Part shown: positions 19,553 through 27,408 of the stretch, piece by piece | Layout of the letters: each line of letters starts with the position of its first letter | Numbering within the stretch: position 1 is the stretch's first letter | Origin: Bradyrhizobium sp. WSM1417 | GTDB taxonomy: Bacteria; Pseudomonadota; Alphaproteobacteria; Rhizobiales; Xanthobacteraceae | Length of the DNA: 64,000 nt | Direction: 5' to 3' | Assembly (NCBI RefSeq): GCF_000515415.1 | Contig: NZ_KI911783.1 | Span: forward strand, 3,772,392-3,836,391 | Translations under genes and position numbers: made by a program | The notes under the pieces: model-generated | The model's input: only the letters and a program-made list of their open reading frames with translations | What the model was told of the DNA's origin: nothing | Database searches by the model: none

Positions 19553-20338
19553 CTACAGCCGAAACTCGTTGGTCAGCTCGCCAATGCCGTCGATCGCGAC
19601 GGTCACAATGTTCACCGGCTCTTTCATCACGCCGACGCCGACCGAGGTGCCGACGGCAATGAGGTCGCCGGGGAGCAGGGTCATGTCGTGGGAGATCCTG
19701 CTGACCAGCTCCTGCGCGGTGAAGATCATGTCCGATATCGGATAGTTCTGCCGCTCCGCGCCGTTGAGGATGGTGCGGACCACCAGCTTTGCCGGATCGA
19801 GACCGGTGGCGATGACGGGGCCGAACGGGCCGTAATCGTCGATGCCCTTGGCCCGCGCCCATTGCGGGAAAGTGGGATCGCTGGTCAGGATGTCGTTGGC
19901 AGTGATGTCGTTGACGCAGGTGTAGCCGAAGATGAAGCTGTCCGCTTCCGCCGGCGACACCCGGGCGCAGGTCTTGCCGATGACGATGCCGAGCTCGCCT
20001 TCGTACGTGGTCTTGCCATCGTAATAAGACGGACGGCGGATCACCGCGCCTGGCGTCGTGATGCTGGTGGTGGCCTTCAGGAGGTAGAGCGGCTGCGGCG
20101 GCTCGGGCTGGTTGAGCTTGGCCGCGAGCGCGTGAAAATTGTTCCAGAGCGCGACGATCTTGCTGGGCGCGCAGGGCGCGAGCAGTTCGACCTCCGACAG
20201 CGCCAGCGTCTTGCCGGTTGCCGCATGGCGGCCGAACATGTCGCCCTCATGCACGCTGATGCCTGACGAATTCAGCGTGCCGAAGCCGGTCGCACCGCTC
20301 TTGCGGAAGCGGAGCCATTGCTTGATCTCGCCAGCCAT
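19553..20338 (-). CDS. Fumarylacetoacetate hydrolase family protein
   Basis: 261-aa FAH-domain protein. The metal-binding carboxylates are visible in YEGELGIVIGK (E-x-E) and the distal TCVNDITANDI; the C-terminal LLPGDLIAVGTSVGVGVM is also typical. Members hydrolyse or decarboxylate 2-oxo acids such as acylpyruvates, oxaloacetate or 2-hydroxyhepta-2,4-dienedioate. The ATG overlaps the stop of the PanE-like gene by 1 bp, so the two are translated from one mRNA, suggesting action on a related 2-oxo acid. Exact substrate unknown. Confidence 0.85.
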   Translation of the reverse strand: MAGEIKQWLRFRKSGATGFGTLNSSGISVHEGDMFGRHAATGKTLALSEVELLAPCAPSKIVALWNNFHALAAKLNQPEPPQPLYLLKATTSITTPGAVIRRPSYYDGKTTYEGELGIVIGKTCARVSPAEADSFIFGYTCVNDITANDILTSDPTFPQWARAKGIDDYGPFGPVIATGLDPAKLVVRTILNGAERQNYPISDMIFTAQELVSRISHDMTLLPGDLIAVGTSVGVGVMKEPVNIVTVAIDGIGELTNEFRL

Positions 20339-21357
20339 CACGCCACCGCCAGTGCGCGCGGATCCGATCGTGTCGAGATGCCGTCGTAGAGGCCGGCGAT
20401 GCGGGCGCGCTGGGTCACCATCGCCAGCACTGAATCGAGCGCCGGGGTGGCGATGCCGGTGAGGCGGCCCATCTCCTGCACGACGGTGACGAGCGGGTCG
20501 ATCTCCATCGGGCGGCCGCGCTCGAGATCCTGGAGCATCGAGGTCTTGTGCGCGCCGACCTTGCGGGCGCCTTCGATGCGGCGCTCGACATCGACTCGGA
20601 ACTTGACGCCGAATGTTTCGGCGATGACTTGCGTCTCCATCATGATCGCGCGCGACAGCGCGCGGGTGGCCGGATCGGTGCAGATCACGTCGAGTGTTGC
20701 ATGGGTGAGTGCGCTGATCGGGTTGAAGCAGACATTGCCCCACAGCTTGAGCCAGATCTCGTCGCGGATGCGGTCGAGCACCGGCGCTTTCAGCCCGGCT
20801 GCGACGAAGAGATCGGCGAGGCGTTGCACGTCCGGGGTGGTCTCGCCGGAAGGCTCGCCGAGCGGAAAGTTGTTGCCGTAGACGTGACGGATCACGCCGG
20901 GCGCCTCGATCTCGGTGGCGGGATAGACGATGCAGCCGATGGCGCGCTCGGCGCCGATTTCGCGCCACTGCCGTCCGCCGGGGTCGATGCTCTCCAGCGT
21001 CGAATTCTCGTACTGGCCGCCATGCTTGTAGAAGTACCAATAGGGGATGCCGTTGACGGCGGTGACGATGCGGGTGTGGGGGCCGAGCAGCGGCTGCATT
21101 GTCTCGATCACGCCGGTGATCGAGTGCGCCTTCAGCGTGATGATGATGTAGTCCTGCACGCCGAGCTCGGCCGGGTCATCTGTGCAGCGCGGATGCACGT
21201 TGTGCTTCTCCTCGCCCGCCAGCAGCGTCAGGCCGCGCTCGCGCATCGCGGCAAGGTGCGCGCCGCGTGCGACCAGGCTGACGTCCGCGCCCGCGCGCGC
21301 GAGCTGAACCCCGAGATATCCGCCGATTGCGCCGGCGCCGTAGATGCAGATCTTCAT
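20338..21357 (-). CDS. 2-dehydropantoate 2-reductase family protein (PanE/ApbA-like)
   Basis: 339-aa NADPH-dependent ketoacid reductase. The N-terminal Rossmann motif is MKICIYGAGAIGGYLGVQLARAGADV, and the C-terminal helical domain has the catalytic lysine region IWLKLWGNVCFNPISALT. The ATG at 21355-21357 is preceded by GAGG. Bradyrhizobia carry several PanE-like paralogues; coupling to an FAH hydrolase instead of pantothenate genes argues for a catabolic 2-oxo acid reductase rather than the pantothenate enzyme itself. Confidence 0.85.
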   Translation of the reverse strand: MKICIYGAGAIGGYLGVQLARAGADVSLVARGAHLAAMRERGLTLLAGEEKHNVHPRCTDDPAELGVQDYIIITLKAHSITGVIETMQPLLGPHTRIVTAVNGIPYWYFYKHGGQYENSTLESIDPGGRQWREIGAERAIGCIVYPATEIEAPGVIRHVYGNNFPLGEPSGETTPDVQRLADLFVAAGLKAPVLDRIRDEIWLKLWGNVCFNPISALTHATLDVICTDPATRALSRAIMMETQVIAETFGVKFRVDVERRIEGARKVGAHKTSMLQDLERGRPMEIDPLVTVVQEMGRLTGIATPALDSVLAMVTQRARIAGLYDGISTRSDPRALAVA

Positions 21358-21407
21358 GGAATCCTCGCGAAGCAACGGAAGCCGGATTTCGGGACGAAAG
21401 ATCCGGT

Positions 21408-21431
21408 CCGGCTCGGAAGGGTCCGAGCCGG
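21408..21431 (-). terminator. Strong stem-loop between CBS and panE-like genes
   Basis: A perfect 10-bp stem (CCGGCTCGGA at 21408-21417 with TCCGAGCCGG at 21422-21431) with a 4-nt loop lies between the CBS gene stop and the PanE-like start. There is no T run on the leftward strand, so it is a weak or Rho-assisted terminator at best; an mRNA-processing site is possible. Confidence 0.35.
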
Positions 21432-21461
21432 GTCCGGTAGTCGCAGGGGAAGTGAGGCGCT

Positions 21462-21887
21462 TTAAGCTGCTTGCGGCGTGCCGTTGAGTGCTTCGTCGAT
21501 GACGGCCGCGATGTCACGCATGCTGATGACCGAGACGAGGCTGTAATCGTCGATGACAGGCAGGTGCCGGATGTGATTCCGGTTCATCAGATGGCGGACG
21601 TGCTCGATCGTGTCGCTCGAGGTGCAGGACACGAGTTGCTGCACCGAGACGAGCTGCGAGACCTTGACGTTGACGGCATTGACGCCGTGCTCGGCGACCG
21701 CGCGCACGACGTCGCGCTCGGTGAACATGCCGACCGCGGTGTTACCCTCGGAGCGGACCACGTCCTTCACCACCAGTGCGCTGATATTGTTGGCGCGCAT
21801 CAGCTTGGCGGCGATACCCACCGTTTCGTTCATTCGCACCGTGACAACGCGCGGTGTCTTCTTGCGCAGAATGTCTCCGACCAGCAT
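21462..21887 (-). CDS. Two-CBS-domain protein preceded by the oxalate-type operator
   Basis: 141-aa protein made only of a CBS pair. CBS1 runs from about 8 to 60 (TVGIAAKLMRANNISALVVKD...GMFTERDVVRAV) and CBS2 from about 75 to 130 (TIEHVRHLMNRNHIRHLPVIDDYSLVSVISMRDI). CBS pairs bind adenine nucleotides and sense energy state, often controlling partner proteins. The ATG at 21885-21887 follows GGGAGG. A copy of the six-member operator lies 34 bp upstream, which places this gene in the predicted oxalate regulon. Partner unknown. Confidence 0.88.
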   Translation of the reverse strand: MLVGDILRKKTPRVVTVRMNETVGIAAKLMRANNISALVVKDVVRSEGNTAVGMFTERDVVRAVAEHGVNAVNVKVSQLVSVQQLVSCTSSDTIEHVRHLMNRNHIRHLPVIDDYSLVSVISMRDIAAVIDEALNGTPQAA

Positions 21888-21920
21888 TGCAACCTCCCTG
21901 GGTGAATGATGTGGCGAGTG

Positions 21921-21937
21921 TGGTATACATAATGCCA
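21921..21937 (-). promoter_or_regulatory. Oxalate-regulon operator copy 1 (CBS gene)
   Basis: On the plus strand TGGTATACATAATGCCA; read towards the gene it is TGGCATTATGTATACCA, preceded by GCTTGACGAT. The half-sites TGGCAT and TATACCA match the other five copies. The TTGACG just upstream looks like a -35 box, so the operator would occupy the -35/-10 spacer and block transcription when bound. Confidence 0.75.
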
Positions 21938-22006
21938 ATCGTCAAGCATTCGGTTTGGCTGATCCGAAAATTCTTGCGGCAGCAATGCTGACATTTGTCG
22001 TGAGCC

Positions 22007-22036
22007 AAAAAGAAAGGGGCGCATCGCTGCGCCCCT
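22007..22036 (-). terminator. Rho-independent terminator of the first MFS gene
   Basis: AGGGGCGCA and TGCGCCCCT (22015-22036) form a 9-bp stem with a 4-nt loop. Read leftwards it is followed by TTTCTTTTT, so it ends the transcript 28 bp after the MFS stop codon. Confidence 0.8.
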
Positions 22037-22063
22037 GTCTCACCCGTGCAAGGTGCGTGTTCG

Positions 22064-23386
22064 TTATGCCGTCTCGGTCTTGGCGTTCCCCGTCGCGGCG
22101 TTGGCGCTCTCGGCTTCCTTGCCGAGGATGAAGGAGCGGCGCATCGGCTTGATCACGAACAGCGCCATCAGGGCCGCCGTCGCGTTCAGCGCCACCGCGA
22201 CCACGAACACGGCCTTCCAGCCATACGTGGCCGAGATCACGCTTGCGAGCGGAACGAGCAGGGACGCCGTCCCCTTCGCCGTGTAGAGCATGCCGTTGTT
22301 GGTGGTCGCGAACTTCGAGCCGAAGGTGTCGCCGCAGGTCGCCGGGAATAACGAGTAGATCTCGCCGAACACGCCGAAATAGACCGCGGTGGCGAGCACG
22401 AAGACGACAGGCACGTGGCCATAGGCCGACAACGTCAGCAGCATCAGCGCGGCGGTGCCGAAGGCGATGAACATGGTGTGCTCGCGGCCGATCGTGTCGG
22501 AGACGAAGCCGAAGAAGGGCCGTCCGAAACCGTCGAAGATGCGGTCGAGCGAGATCGCGAACGTCAATGCGGCCATCTGGAAGCCGGCGAGCGTGACCGG
22601 CGTGTCGGCGATCTTGAAGTCGTGCGCGATCGGAGCGATCTGCGCCGCGGTCATCAGGCCGCCGGAGGCGACCATGACGAAAACGAGATACATCACCCAG
22701 AAAATAGGGGCGCGCAGCACCTGGGGCGGGGTGAAGTCGATCTTGGTCTGCGGCAGATTGAGCTGCTTCTTCTTCGGTGGGATCGAGATCCGCGGCGGCT
22801 GGATGAAGAAGGCGAGCACGAAGACGATCAGGCCCTGGCCGATGCCGAAGGTGAGGAACGCGTGCTGATAGCCGCTCGTTGCGATCATGGTCGCGATCGG
22901 CACGACGGTGAGGGCCGCGCCTGCACCGAAGCCGGCGGCGGTTGCACCGGCGGCCAGGCCCCGGCGATCGGGAAACCATTTCAGCGCGTTGCCGACGCAG
23001 GTGCCGTACACAGCGCCCGCGCCCATGCCGCCGATGATCGCGGCCGCGTAGAGCAAGGTGAGGCTATCGGCATAGGAGTTGAGAATCCAAGACAGCGCGA
23101 TCATGACGCCGCCGAACATGATGACGATGCGCGGGCCGTATTTGTCGACGAACCAGGCCTCGATCGGCACCAGCCAGGTTTCGGTGACGACGAAGATGGT
23201 GAAGGCGAGCTGGATCGCGGCGCGTCCCCAATGGTGCGCGTGATCGATCGGATCGACGAACAGCGTCCAGCCGTATTGCAGGTTGGCGATCATCGCCATG
23301 CAGACGATGCCCATGACGAGCTGGAGCCAACGGAAACCTGTGCGAAGAGGCGCGGCCGTGACAGCGCCATCGGTGCTGGAAATCAT
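22064..23386 (-). CDS. OxlT-type MFS carrier, oxalate/formate antiporter family (copy 1)
   Basis: 440-aa major facilitator with about 12 membrane segments. The OxlT family exchanges oxalate for formate or takes up monocarboxylates. The sequence has the family pattern NLQYGWTLFVDPI, FTIFVVTETWLVPIEAWFVDKYGPR, GAGAVYGTCVGNALKWFPDRRGLAAG and LDRIFDGFGRPFFGFVSDTIGREHTM. The ATG at 23384-23386 follows CGGGAGG. An operator copy is located about 100 bp upstream and a terminator follows the stop, so it is a single-gene unit. Oxalate as substrate is inferred from operator sharing with oxc-frc. Confidence 0.9.
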   Translation of the reverse strand: MISSTDGAVTAAPLRTGFRWLQLVMGIVCMAMIANLQYGWTLFVDPIDHAHHWGRAAIQLAFTIFVVTETWLVPIEAWFVDKYGPRIVIMFGGVMIALSWILNSYADSLTLLYAAAIIGGMGAGAVYGTCVGNALKWFPDRRGLAAGATAAGFGAGAALTVVPIATMIATSGYQHAFLTFGIGQGLIVFVLAFFIQPPRISIPPKKKQLNLPQTKIDFTPPQVLRAPIFWVMYLVFVMVASGGLMTAAQIAPIAHDFKIADTPVTLAGFQMAALTFAISLDRIFDGFGRPFFGFVSDTIGREHTMFIAFGTAALMLLTLSAYGHVPVVFVLATAVYFGVFGEIYSLFPATCGDTFGSKFATTNNGMLYTAKGTASLLVPLASVISATYGWKAVFVVAVALNATAALMALFVIKPMRRSFILGKEAESANAATGNAKTETA

Positions 23387-23483
23387 CAAGAACCTCCCGA
23401 GCGCCTGTCTGGTTCGACACCGGCCGCAAGATGACCTGATGTCGCAATATTGTGGCTTATCGTCGCAAGCGCGATGGCGAGCT

Positions 23484-23500
23484 TGGTATACCATATTCCA
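23484..23500 (-). promoter_or_regulatory. Oxalate-regulon operator copy 2 (first MFS gene)
   Basis: Plus strand TGGTATACCATATTCCA; towards the gene TGGAATATGGTATACCA preceded by GCTTGCAATC. It contains the perfect 10-bp palindrome TGGTATACCA, a classical core for GntR proteins. The 5' half has one change (TGGAAT). Confidence 0.75.
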
Positions 23501-23589
23501 GATTGCAAGCCTTTTCTCGGCGCGCCACCGACAAAATACGCGGGGTTCCGCTTGGGAACGGCGGACTCATGAAAACGTCGCGCAAAACG

Positions 23590-23619
23590 AAAACGCCCGG
23601 CCGTGGGGCCGGGCGTTTT
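23590..23619 (-). terminator. Rho-independent terminator of the second MFS gene
   Basis: ACGCCCGGCC and GGCCGGGCGT form a perfect 10-bp stem with a 4-nt loop, flanked by AAAA and TTTT, 27 bp after the stop of the second MFS gene. The symmetric A/T flanks would allow it to work in both directions. Confidence 0.85.
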
Positions 23620-23645
23620 GCACGAGAAGGCGCTTTTGGAGCGCG

Positions 23646-24932
23646 TCAGACGGTCGATTGCGCGACCACCACCTTGCGCCAGGGCTTGAGCACCGCGATC
23701 GCCAGCGCCGAGGCCAGGATGTTGGCGCCGGCCGCGATGATGAACACGTTGTCCCAACTGCCCGACGACTGCTGCATGTAGTTGCCGATCGGGACCAGCA
23801 GCGCGGCCGTACCCTTCGCGGTGTAGAGCAGGCCGGCATTGGTGGTCGCGAACTTGGCGCCGAATGTGTCGGTGCAGGTCGAGGGGAACAGCGAGTAGAT
23901 CTCACCCCAGGCGAAGAACACGAAGCCCGAGAGCAGTACGAACCAGAGCGGATCGTGGCCCCAGAGGTAGAGCATCCAGATGCCGATACCTTCCATGCCG
24001 AAGGCGATGAACATCGTGTTCTCGCGGCCGATCATGTCGGAGATCCAGCCGAAGAACGGACGCGTCAGGCCATTGAGCACGCGGTCGATCGTGGCCGCGA
24101 AGGTCACCGCGGTCATGGTCACCGCCATCAGCGTGACCGGCACGTTGTCGATCTTCCAGTCGGCCGCGATCGGCTTCAAATTGGCCGTCACCATCAGGCC
24201 GCCGGCGCCGACGATCACGAACATGAAGTACATCAGCCAGAAGATTGGCTGACGCAGCACCTCGGTCGGCTGATAGTTGCGGCGGGTCTGTTGCAGATTG
24301 GCGTTCACGACCGCGTTCGGCACCTGGCCTGCTTTCGGCGCGAGCAGGAAGAAGGCGAGAATGCAGATAATGATGCCTTGTCCGAGGCCGAAATAGAGGA
24401 AGGTGGTCTGGAAACCGCTGTCCTTGATCATGGCCTGGATCGGCGCGACGGTCAGCGCGGAGCCTGCACCGAAGCCCGCTGCCGTGATGCCCGCGGCAAG
24501 ACCGCGCTTGTCCGGAAACCACTTCAAGGCGTTGCCGACGCAGGTGCCGTAGACGCCGCCGGCGCCGATGCCTGCGATGATCATGCCGAGATAGTAGCCG
24601 TTGAGCGTGGTCGCCTGCGCGTTGATGGCCCAGCCGGCGGCACAGAGCACGCCGCCGACCAGCACGACGAGGCGCGGGCCGTATTTGTCGACGAACCATC
24701 CTTCGATCGGCACGAGCCAGGTCTCGAACAGCACGAACAGCGTAAAGGCCCATTGGATCGACGCGCGATCCCAGCCGAACTTCTTCTGGATGTCGGGGAC
24801 GAAGAACGTCCAGCCGTATTGATAGTTGGCGATCATCACCATCGCCGCGACACCGACCGCCAATTGCGTCCAGCGATACGTGTCGCTAACGCGCGCGGCT
24901 GTCGGGGCGGTTGCTTGCACCATGTCCGTCAT
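23646..24932 (-). CDS. OxlT-type MFS carrier, oxalate/formate antiporter family (copy 2)
   Basis: 428-aa paralogue of the preceding carrier, same orientation, about 12 membrane segments. Shared landmarks include NYQYGWTFFVPDIQKKFGW, FETWLVPIEGWFVDKYGPR, GAGGVYGTCVGNALKWFPDKRGLAAG and LNGLTRPFFGWISDMIGRENTM. The ATG at 24930-24932 is preceded by GGGAGG. It has its own operator about 50 bp upstream and its own terminator, so the two copies arose by tandem duplication but kept separate control; they may differ in substrate (oxalate, formate, related anions). Confidence 0.9.
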   Translation of the reverse strand: MTDMVQATAPTAARVSDTYRWTQLAVGVAAMVMIANYQYGWTFFVPDIQKKFGWDRASIQWAFTLFVLFETWLVPIEGWFVDKYGPRLVVLVGGVLCAAGWAINAQATTLNGYYLGMIIAGIGAGGVYGTCVGNALKWFPDKRGLAAGITAAGFGAGSALTVAPIQAMIKDSGFQTTFLYFGLGQGIIICILAFFLLAPKAGQVPNAVVNANLQQTRRNYQPTEVLRQPIFWLMYFMFVIVGAGGLMVTANLKPIAADWKIDNVPVTLMAVTMTAVTFAATIDRVLNGLTRPFFGWISDMIGRENTMFIAFGMEGIGIWMLYLWGHDPLWFVLLSGFVFFAWGEIYSLFPSTCTDTFGAKFATTNAGLLYTAKGTAALLVPIGNYMQQSSGSWDNVFIIAAGANILASALAIAVLKPWRKVVVAQSTV

Positions 24933-24983
24933 AAAGCCTCCCGTGGCGCCTCTCATTTTTCTGCGAGCGCTGGAACGGCATTC

Positions 24984-25000
24984 TTGTATGCATTATGCCA
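24984..25000 (-). promoter_or_regulatory. Oxalate-regulon operator copy 3 (second MFS gene)
   Basis: Plus strand TTGTATGCATTATGCCA; towards the gene TGGCATAATGCATACAA, preceded by GCTTGAAGCT. It has the intact 5' half TGGCAT and a degenerate 3' half. Confidence 0.7.
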
Positions 25001-25086
25001 AGCTTCAAGCGCTGGTCCGGTCACCGTGCGCAAATGCCGCAGGACCTTGCCCGGTTGCGGCTGTGACTCAGGACAACACAAGTAGA

Positions 25087-25111
25087 AATGGCCCCGTGAT
25101 CCGGGGCCATT
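25087..25111 (-). terminator. Stem-loop downstream of the 45-aa gene
   Basis: AATGGCCCC (25087-25095) pairs with GGGGCCATT (25103-25111) over a 7-nt loop; leftwards it is followed by TCTACTTGT, a poor U tract. With the stem at 25147-25167 it would form a double terminator for the 45-aa gene. Confidence 0.5.
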
Positions 25112-25138
25112 CATCAAAAGTAGTATGCGGACTGATCT

Positions 25139-25167
25139 AAAACCGTCTCCCGCTGCGCGCGCGGGAG
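25139..25167 (-). terminator. Rho-independent terminator of the 45-aa gene
   Basis: CTCCCGC (25147-25153) pairs with GCGGGAG (25161-25167); read leftwards the stem is followed by ACGGTTTTAG. It begins 10 bp after the stop codon of the 45-aa gene, which supports that gene being transcribed. Confidence 0.6.
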
Positions 25168-25176
25168 GCTGCCGGC

Positions 25177-25314
25177 CTATAGGCCGAAGCGCGGCAGGTC
25201 GCCGTTGTGATTCGAGATCTTGGCGCTCGCCATCAGGAGGCGGTCGATCGTGGCCATCAGGCGGGCGAACAGCGAGGCGGAGGGCGCGAGAGCGATGGAG
25301 GCGGTCTTGGACAT
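25177..25314 (-). CDS. 45-aa micro-protein under the oxalate-type operator
   Basis: A short frame starting at ATG 25312-25314 (Shine-Dalgarno AAAGGGA) and ending with TAG at 25177-25179. The product begins MSKTASIALAPSASLFARLM and ends SNHNGDLPRFGL. The middle (about 12-32) can form an amphipathic helix. I recall a loose family of small Bradyrhizobium proteins ending in NGDxPxFGL but know no function. A well-spaced promoter with an operator copy lies upstream and a terminator lies 10 bp after the stop, so this is a complete transcription unit. Confidence 0.7.
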   Translation of the reverse strand: MSKTASIALAPSASLFARLMATIDRLLMASAKISNHNGDLPRFGL

Positions 25315-25365
25315 CGGAAATCCCTTTCTTGAGACGGTCAGCAGTGCTGTCTCATTTCGAAAGGG

Positions 25366-25394
25366 AGTTTATGTATACCAGATGCCAATGTCTA
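25366..25394 (-). promoter_or_regulatory. Promoter with oxalate-regulon operator copy 4 (45-aa gene)
   Basis: Leftward promoter: -35 TAGACA (25389-25394), spacer of exactly 17 bp, -10 TAAACT (25366-25371). The operator (25371-25387; plus strand ATGTATACCAGATGCCA, towards the gene TGGCATCTGGTATACAT) fills the spacer, the clearest example here of a repressor site blocking RNA polymerase. A further palindrome TATGCA...TGCATA lies at 25393-25410. Confidence 0.7.
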
Positions 25395-25593
25395 TGCATG
25401 TCATTGCATAGCAGCATTTAACTCTTCGCATTGCAGCATAATAATCCGTTAAATGGGCCGATTTGAGCGGGATATGCCCAAAACCGGCCGAAACTGAACC
25501 ATTTGACCGTCGATGTCCAAAAACGGAGCCTTGGCAGCGGTAAACGAAGTCGCTAGTGGTCTGCCCCCTTCCAATCATCTGTCAGAGTGGTTC

Positions 25594-26925
25594 ATGTCGA
25601 GCGCCTCGCCCGCCGTCTCGATCGGCATCGATTTTGGGACCAGCAACACGGTCGTGGCCCTTGCGGCGGACGACCGCCGGGTCGAGGCCATCCGCTTCGA
25701 CCATGGCGGACAGCGCCACAGCGTCTTCGTATCGGCGCTCTGCTTCTGGGAGGACCGGCCGGGAGCCGGCGCCCAGGCCGAAGGCGGCCCGTGGGCGATC
25801 GAGCAGTTCCTCGAAGGCCGCCATGTCTACCGCTTCCTCCAGTCGTTCAAGACCTTCGCCGCGAGCTCCAGCTTCAACACCACCCAGGTGTTCCGGCAGC
25901 GCTACAAGTTCGAGGACATTTTGGCGGCGTTCCTGCGGACGCTGGCGCGCCATGGCGGCGATAAATTCGGCTTCGAGACGTCCACCGTCACGGTCGGTCG
26001 CCCCGTCCGCTTCGCCGGCGGCAATCCCGACGAGGCGCTGGCGATGCAACGTTACCGGGCCGCGTTCGAGCGCCTTGGGGCCGGTCACGCCCGCTACGTC
26101 TACGAGCCTGTCGGAGCCGCGTTCTCCTTCGCCCGCCGGCTGGAGCGCGATGCGACCGTGCTGGTCGCGGATTTCGGCGGCGGCACCAGCGATTTCTCGG
26201 TGATGCGGTTCTCGCGGGCCGGCGGCGCCTTGCGCGCCGAGCCGCTCGGCCATGCCGGCATCGGGATTGCGGGCGACACCTTCGATTACCGCATCGTCGA
26301 TCACGTCGTCTCGCCGCGGCTGGGCAAGGGCTCGAGCTTCCGCTCATTCGACAAGGTGCTGCCGATCCCCACCGGCCACTACACCAATCTCGCGCGCTGG
26401 CATCAGCTCGCGATGATGAAGAGCAACGGCGACCTGCGCGAACTCCGAGAGCTAGCGCGCACCGCGGTGAAGCCGGCGCTGCTCGAGGATTTCATCACCA
26501 TCGTCGATCTCGACCTCGGCTTTTCGTTGTACCGCGCGGTGTCCGACGCCAAAGTCGCGCTGTCGGCGCAGGATCAGGTGGACTTCCGTTTCAAAGGCGG
26601 TGGCGTCGACATCGGCTCGACCATCACACGGAAGAATTTCGAAGCCTGGATTGCCGACGATATCGCGAGGCTCGGGGCTACCGTCGACAAGGTGCTTGGC
26701 GAAGCCGGCATCACCGCGCGCGAGATCGAGAAGGTGTTCTTGACCGGCGGCACGTCCTTTGTGCCCGCCGTTCGAAAACTGTTCGCCGAGCGGTTCGGCA
26801 ACGAACGGCTGATGTCGGGCGACCAGTTCGAGTCGATCGCCTACGGCCTTGCTTTGATCGGGCACAGCCCGGACCCCGACCGCTGGACCGCAAGCGGCGG
26901 GCTCCAGTCGAGGGCGGGCGCGTAG
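25594..26925 (+). CDS. Hsp70-family protein, YegD-like
   Basis: 443-aa actin/Hsp70-fold ATPase without the substrate-binding and lid domains of DnaK. Nucleotide-binding motifs: phosphate 1 IGIDFGTSNTVVALA (about 8-22), phosphate 2 VLVADFGGGTSDFSVMRF, and adenosine motif VFLTGGTSFVPAVRKLF near the C-terminus. The ATG at 25594 puts the first motif near the N-terminus, as in YegD; an in-frame ATG at 25513 would add 27 residues without similarity. Neither has a strong ribosome site. Role in folding or in an unknown ATP-dependent process is not established. Confidence 0.88.
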   Translation: MSSASPAVSIGIDFGTSNTVVALAADDRRVEAIRFDHGGQRHSVFVSALCFWEDRPGAGAQAEGGPWAIEQFLEGRHVYRFLQSFKTFAASSSFNTTQVFRQRYKFEDILAAFLRTLARHGGDKFGFETSTVTVGRPVRFAGGNPDEALAMQRYRAAFERLGAGHARYVYEPVGAAFSFARRLERDATVLVADFGGGTSDFSVMRFSRAGGALRAEPLGHAGIGIAGDTFDYRIVDHVVSPRLGKGSSFRSFDKVLPIPTGHYTNLARWHQLAMMKSNGDLRELRELARTAVKPALLEDFITIVDLDLGFSLYRAVSDAKVALSAQDQVDFRFKGGGVDIGSTITRKNFEAWIADDIARLGATVDKVLGEAGITAREIEKVFLTGGTSFVPAVRKLFAERFGNERLMSGDQFESIAYGLALIGHSPDPDRWTASGGLQSRAGA

Positions 26926-26964
26926 CCTACGGTTACGCGGCCGCCCCTAAGTCGCGTCCGGTCG

Positions 26965-27408
26965 CTATTGCTTGATCTCAGGCTCGACGAGCTTCGCCAG
27001 ATTGCGCAGCGATTCCTGCCAGCCGAGATAACAAGCCTCCGGCGGGATGACGTCGGGGATGCCCGCCTGCGTGATATCCAGCTCGGTGCCGACGGATACT
27101 TTCTTCAGGATCACGGTGACTTGGATTTCGCCCGGTAGATTGGGGTCGTCGAACCTGTCGGTGTAACGGAGACGTTCGCCGGGGACGAGCTCGAGATATT
27201 CGCCGCCGAAGGCGTGGCTGTTGCCCGTCGTGAAGTTACGGAATGACATCTTGAACGTGCCCCCGACCGTCGGCTCGAAATGATGGACGGTGCAGGTGAA
27301 GCCGTTCGGCGGAAGCCATTTCGCCTGCGCATCCGCCTCCAGGAAGGCGCGATAGACTTTCTCCGGGCTGGTCGTGAGAACGCGGTGCAGGCGGACAGTG
27401 CTGGGCAT
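26965..27408 (-). CDS. SRPBCC / AHSA1-domain protein
   Basis: 147-aa START-like protein. RVLTTSPEKVYRAFLEADAQAKWLPPNGFT, GGTFKMSFRNFTTG and the C-terminal GWQESLRNLAKLVEPE match the activator-of-Hsp90-homology group found widely in bacteria, which bind hydrophobic ligands in a helix-grip fold. The ATG at 27406-27408 follows GGAAG; the longer in-frame extension upstream is non-homologous. It converges with the Hsp70-like gene, leaving about 40 bp between stops. Confidence 0.82.
   Translation of the reverse strand: MPSTVRLHRVLTTSPEKVYRAFLEADAQAKWLPPNGFTCTVHHFEPTVGGTFKMSFRNFTTGNSHAFGGEYLELVPGERLRYTDRFDDPNLPGEIQVTVILKKVSVGTELDITQAGIPDVIPPEACYLGWQESLRNLAKLVEPEIKQ

Noticed and set aside
23386..23757. 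123-codon minus-strand frame between the MFS genes
   Set aside because: It would run through the terminator at 23590-23619 and the operator at 23484-23500.
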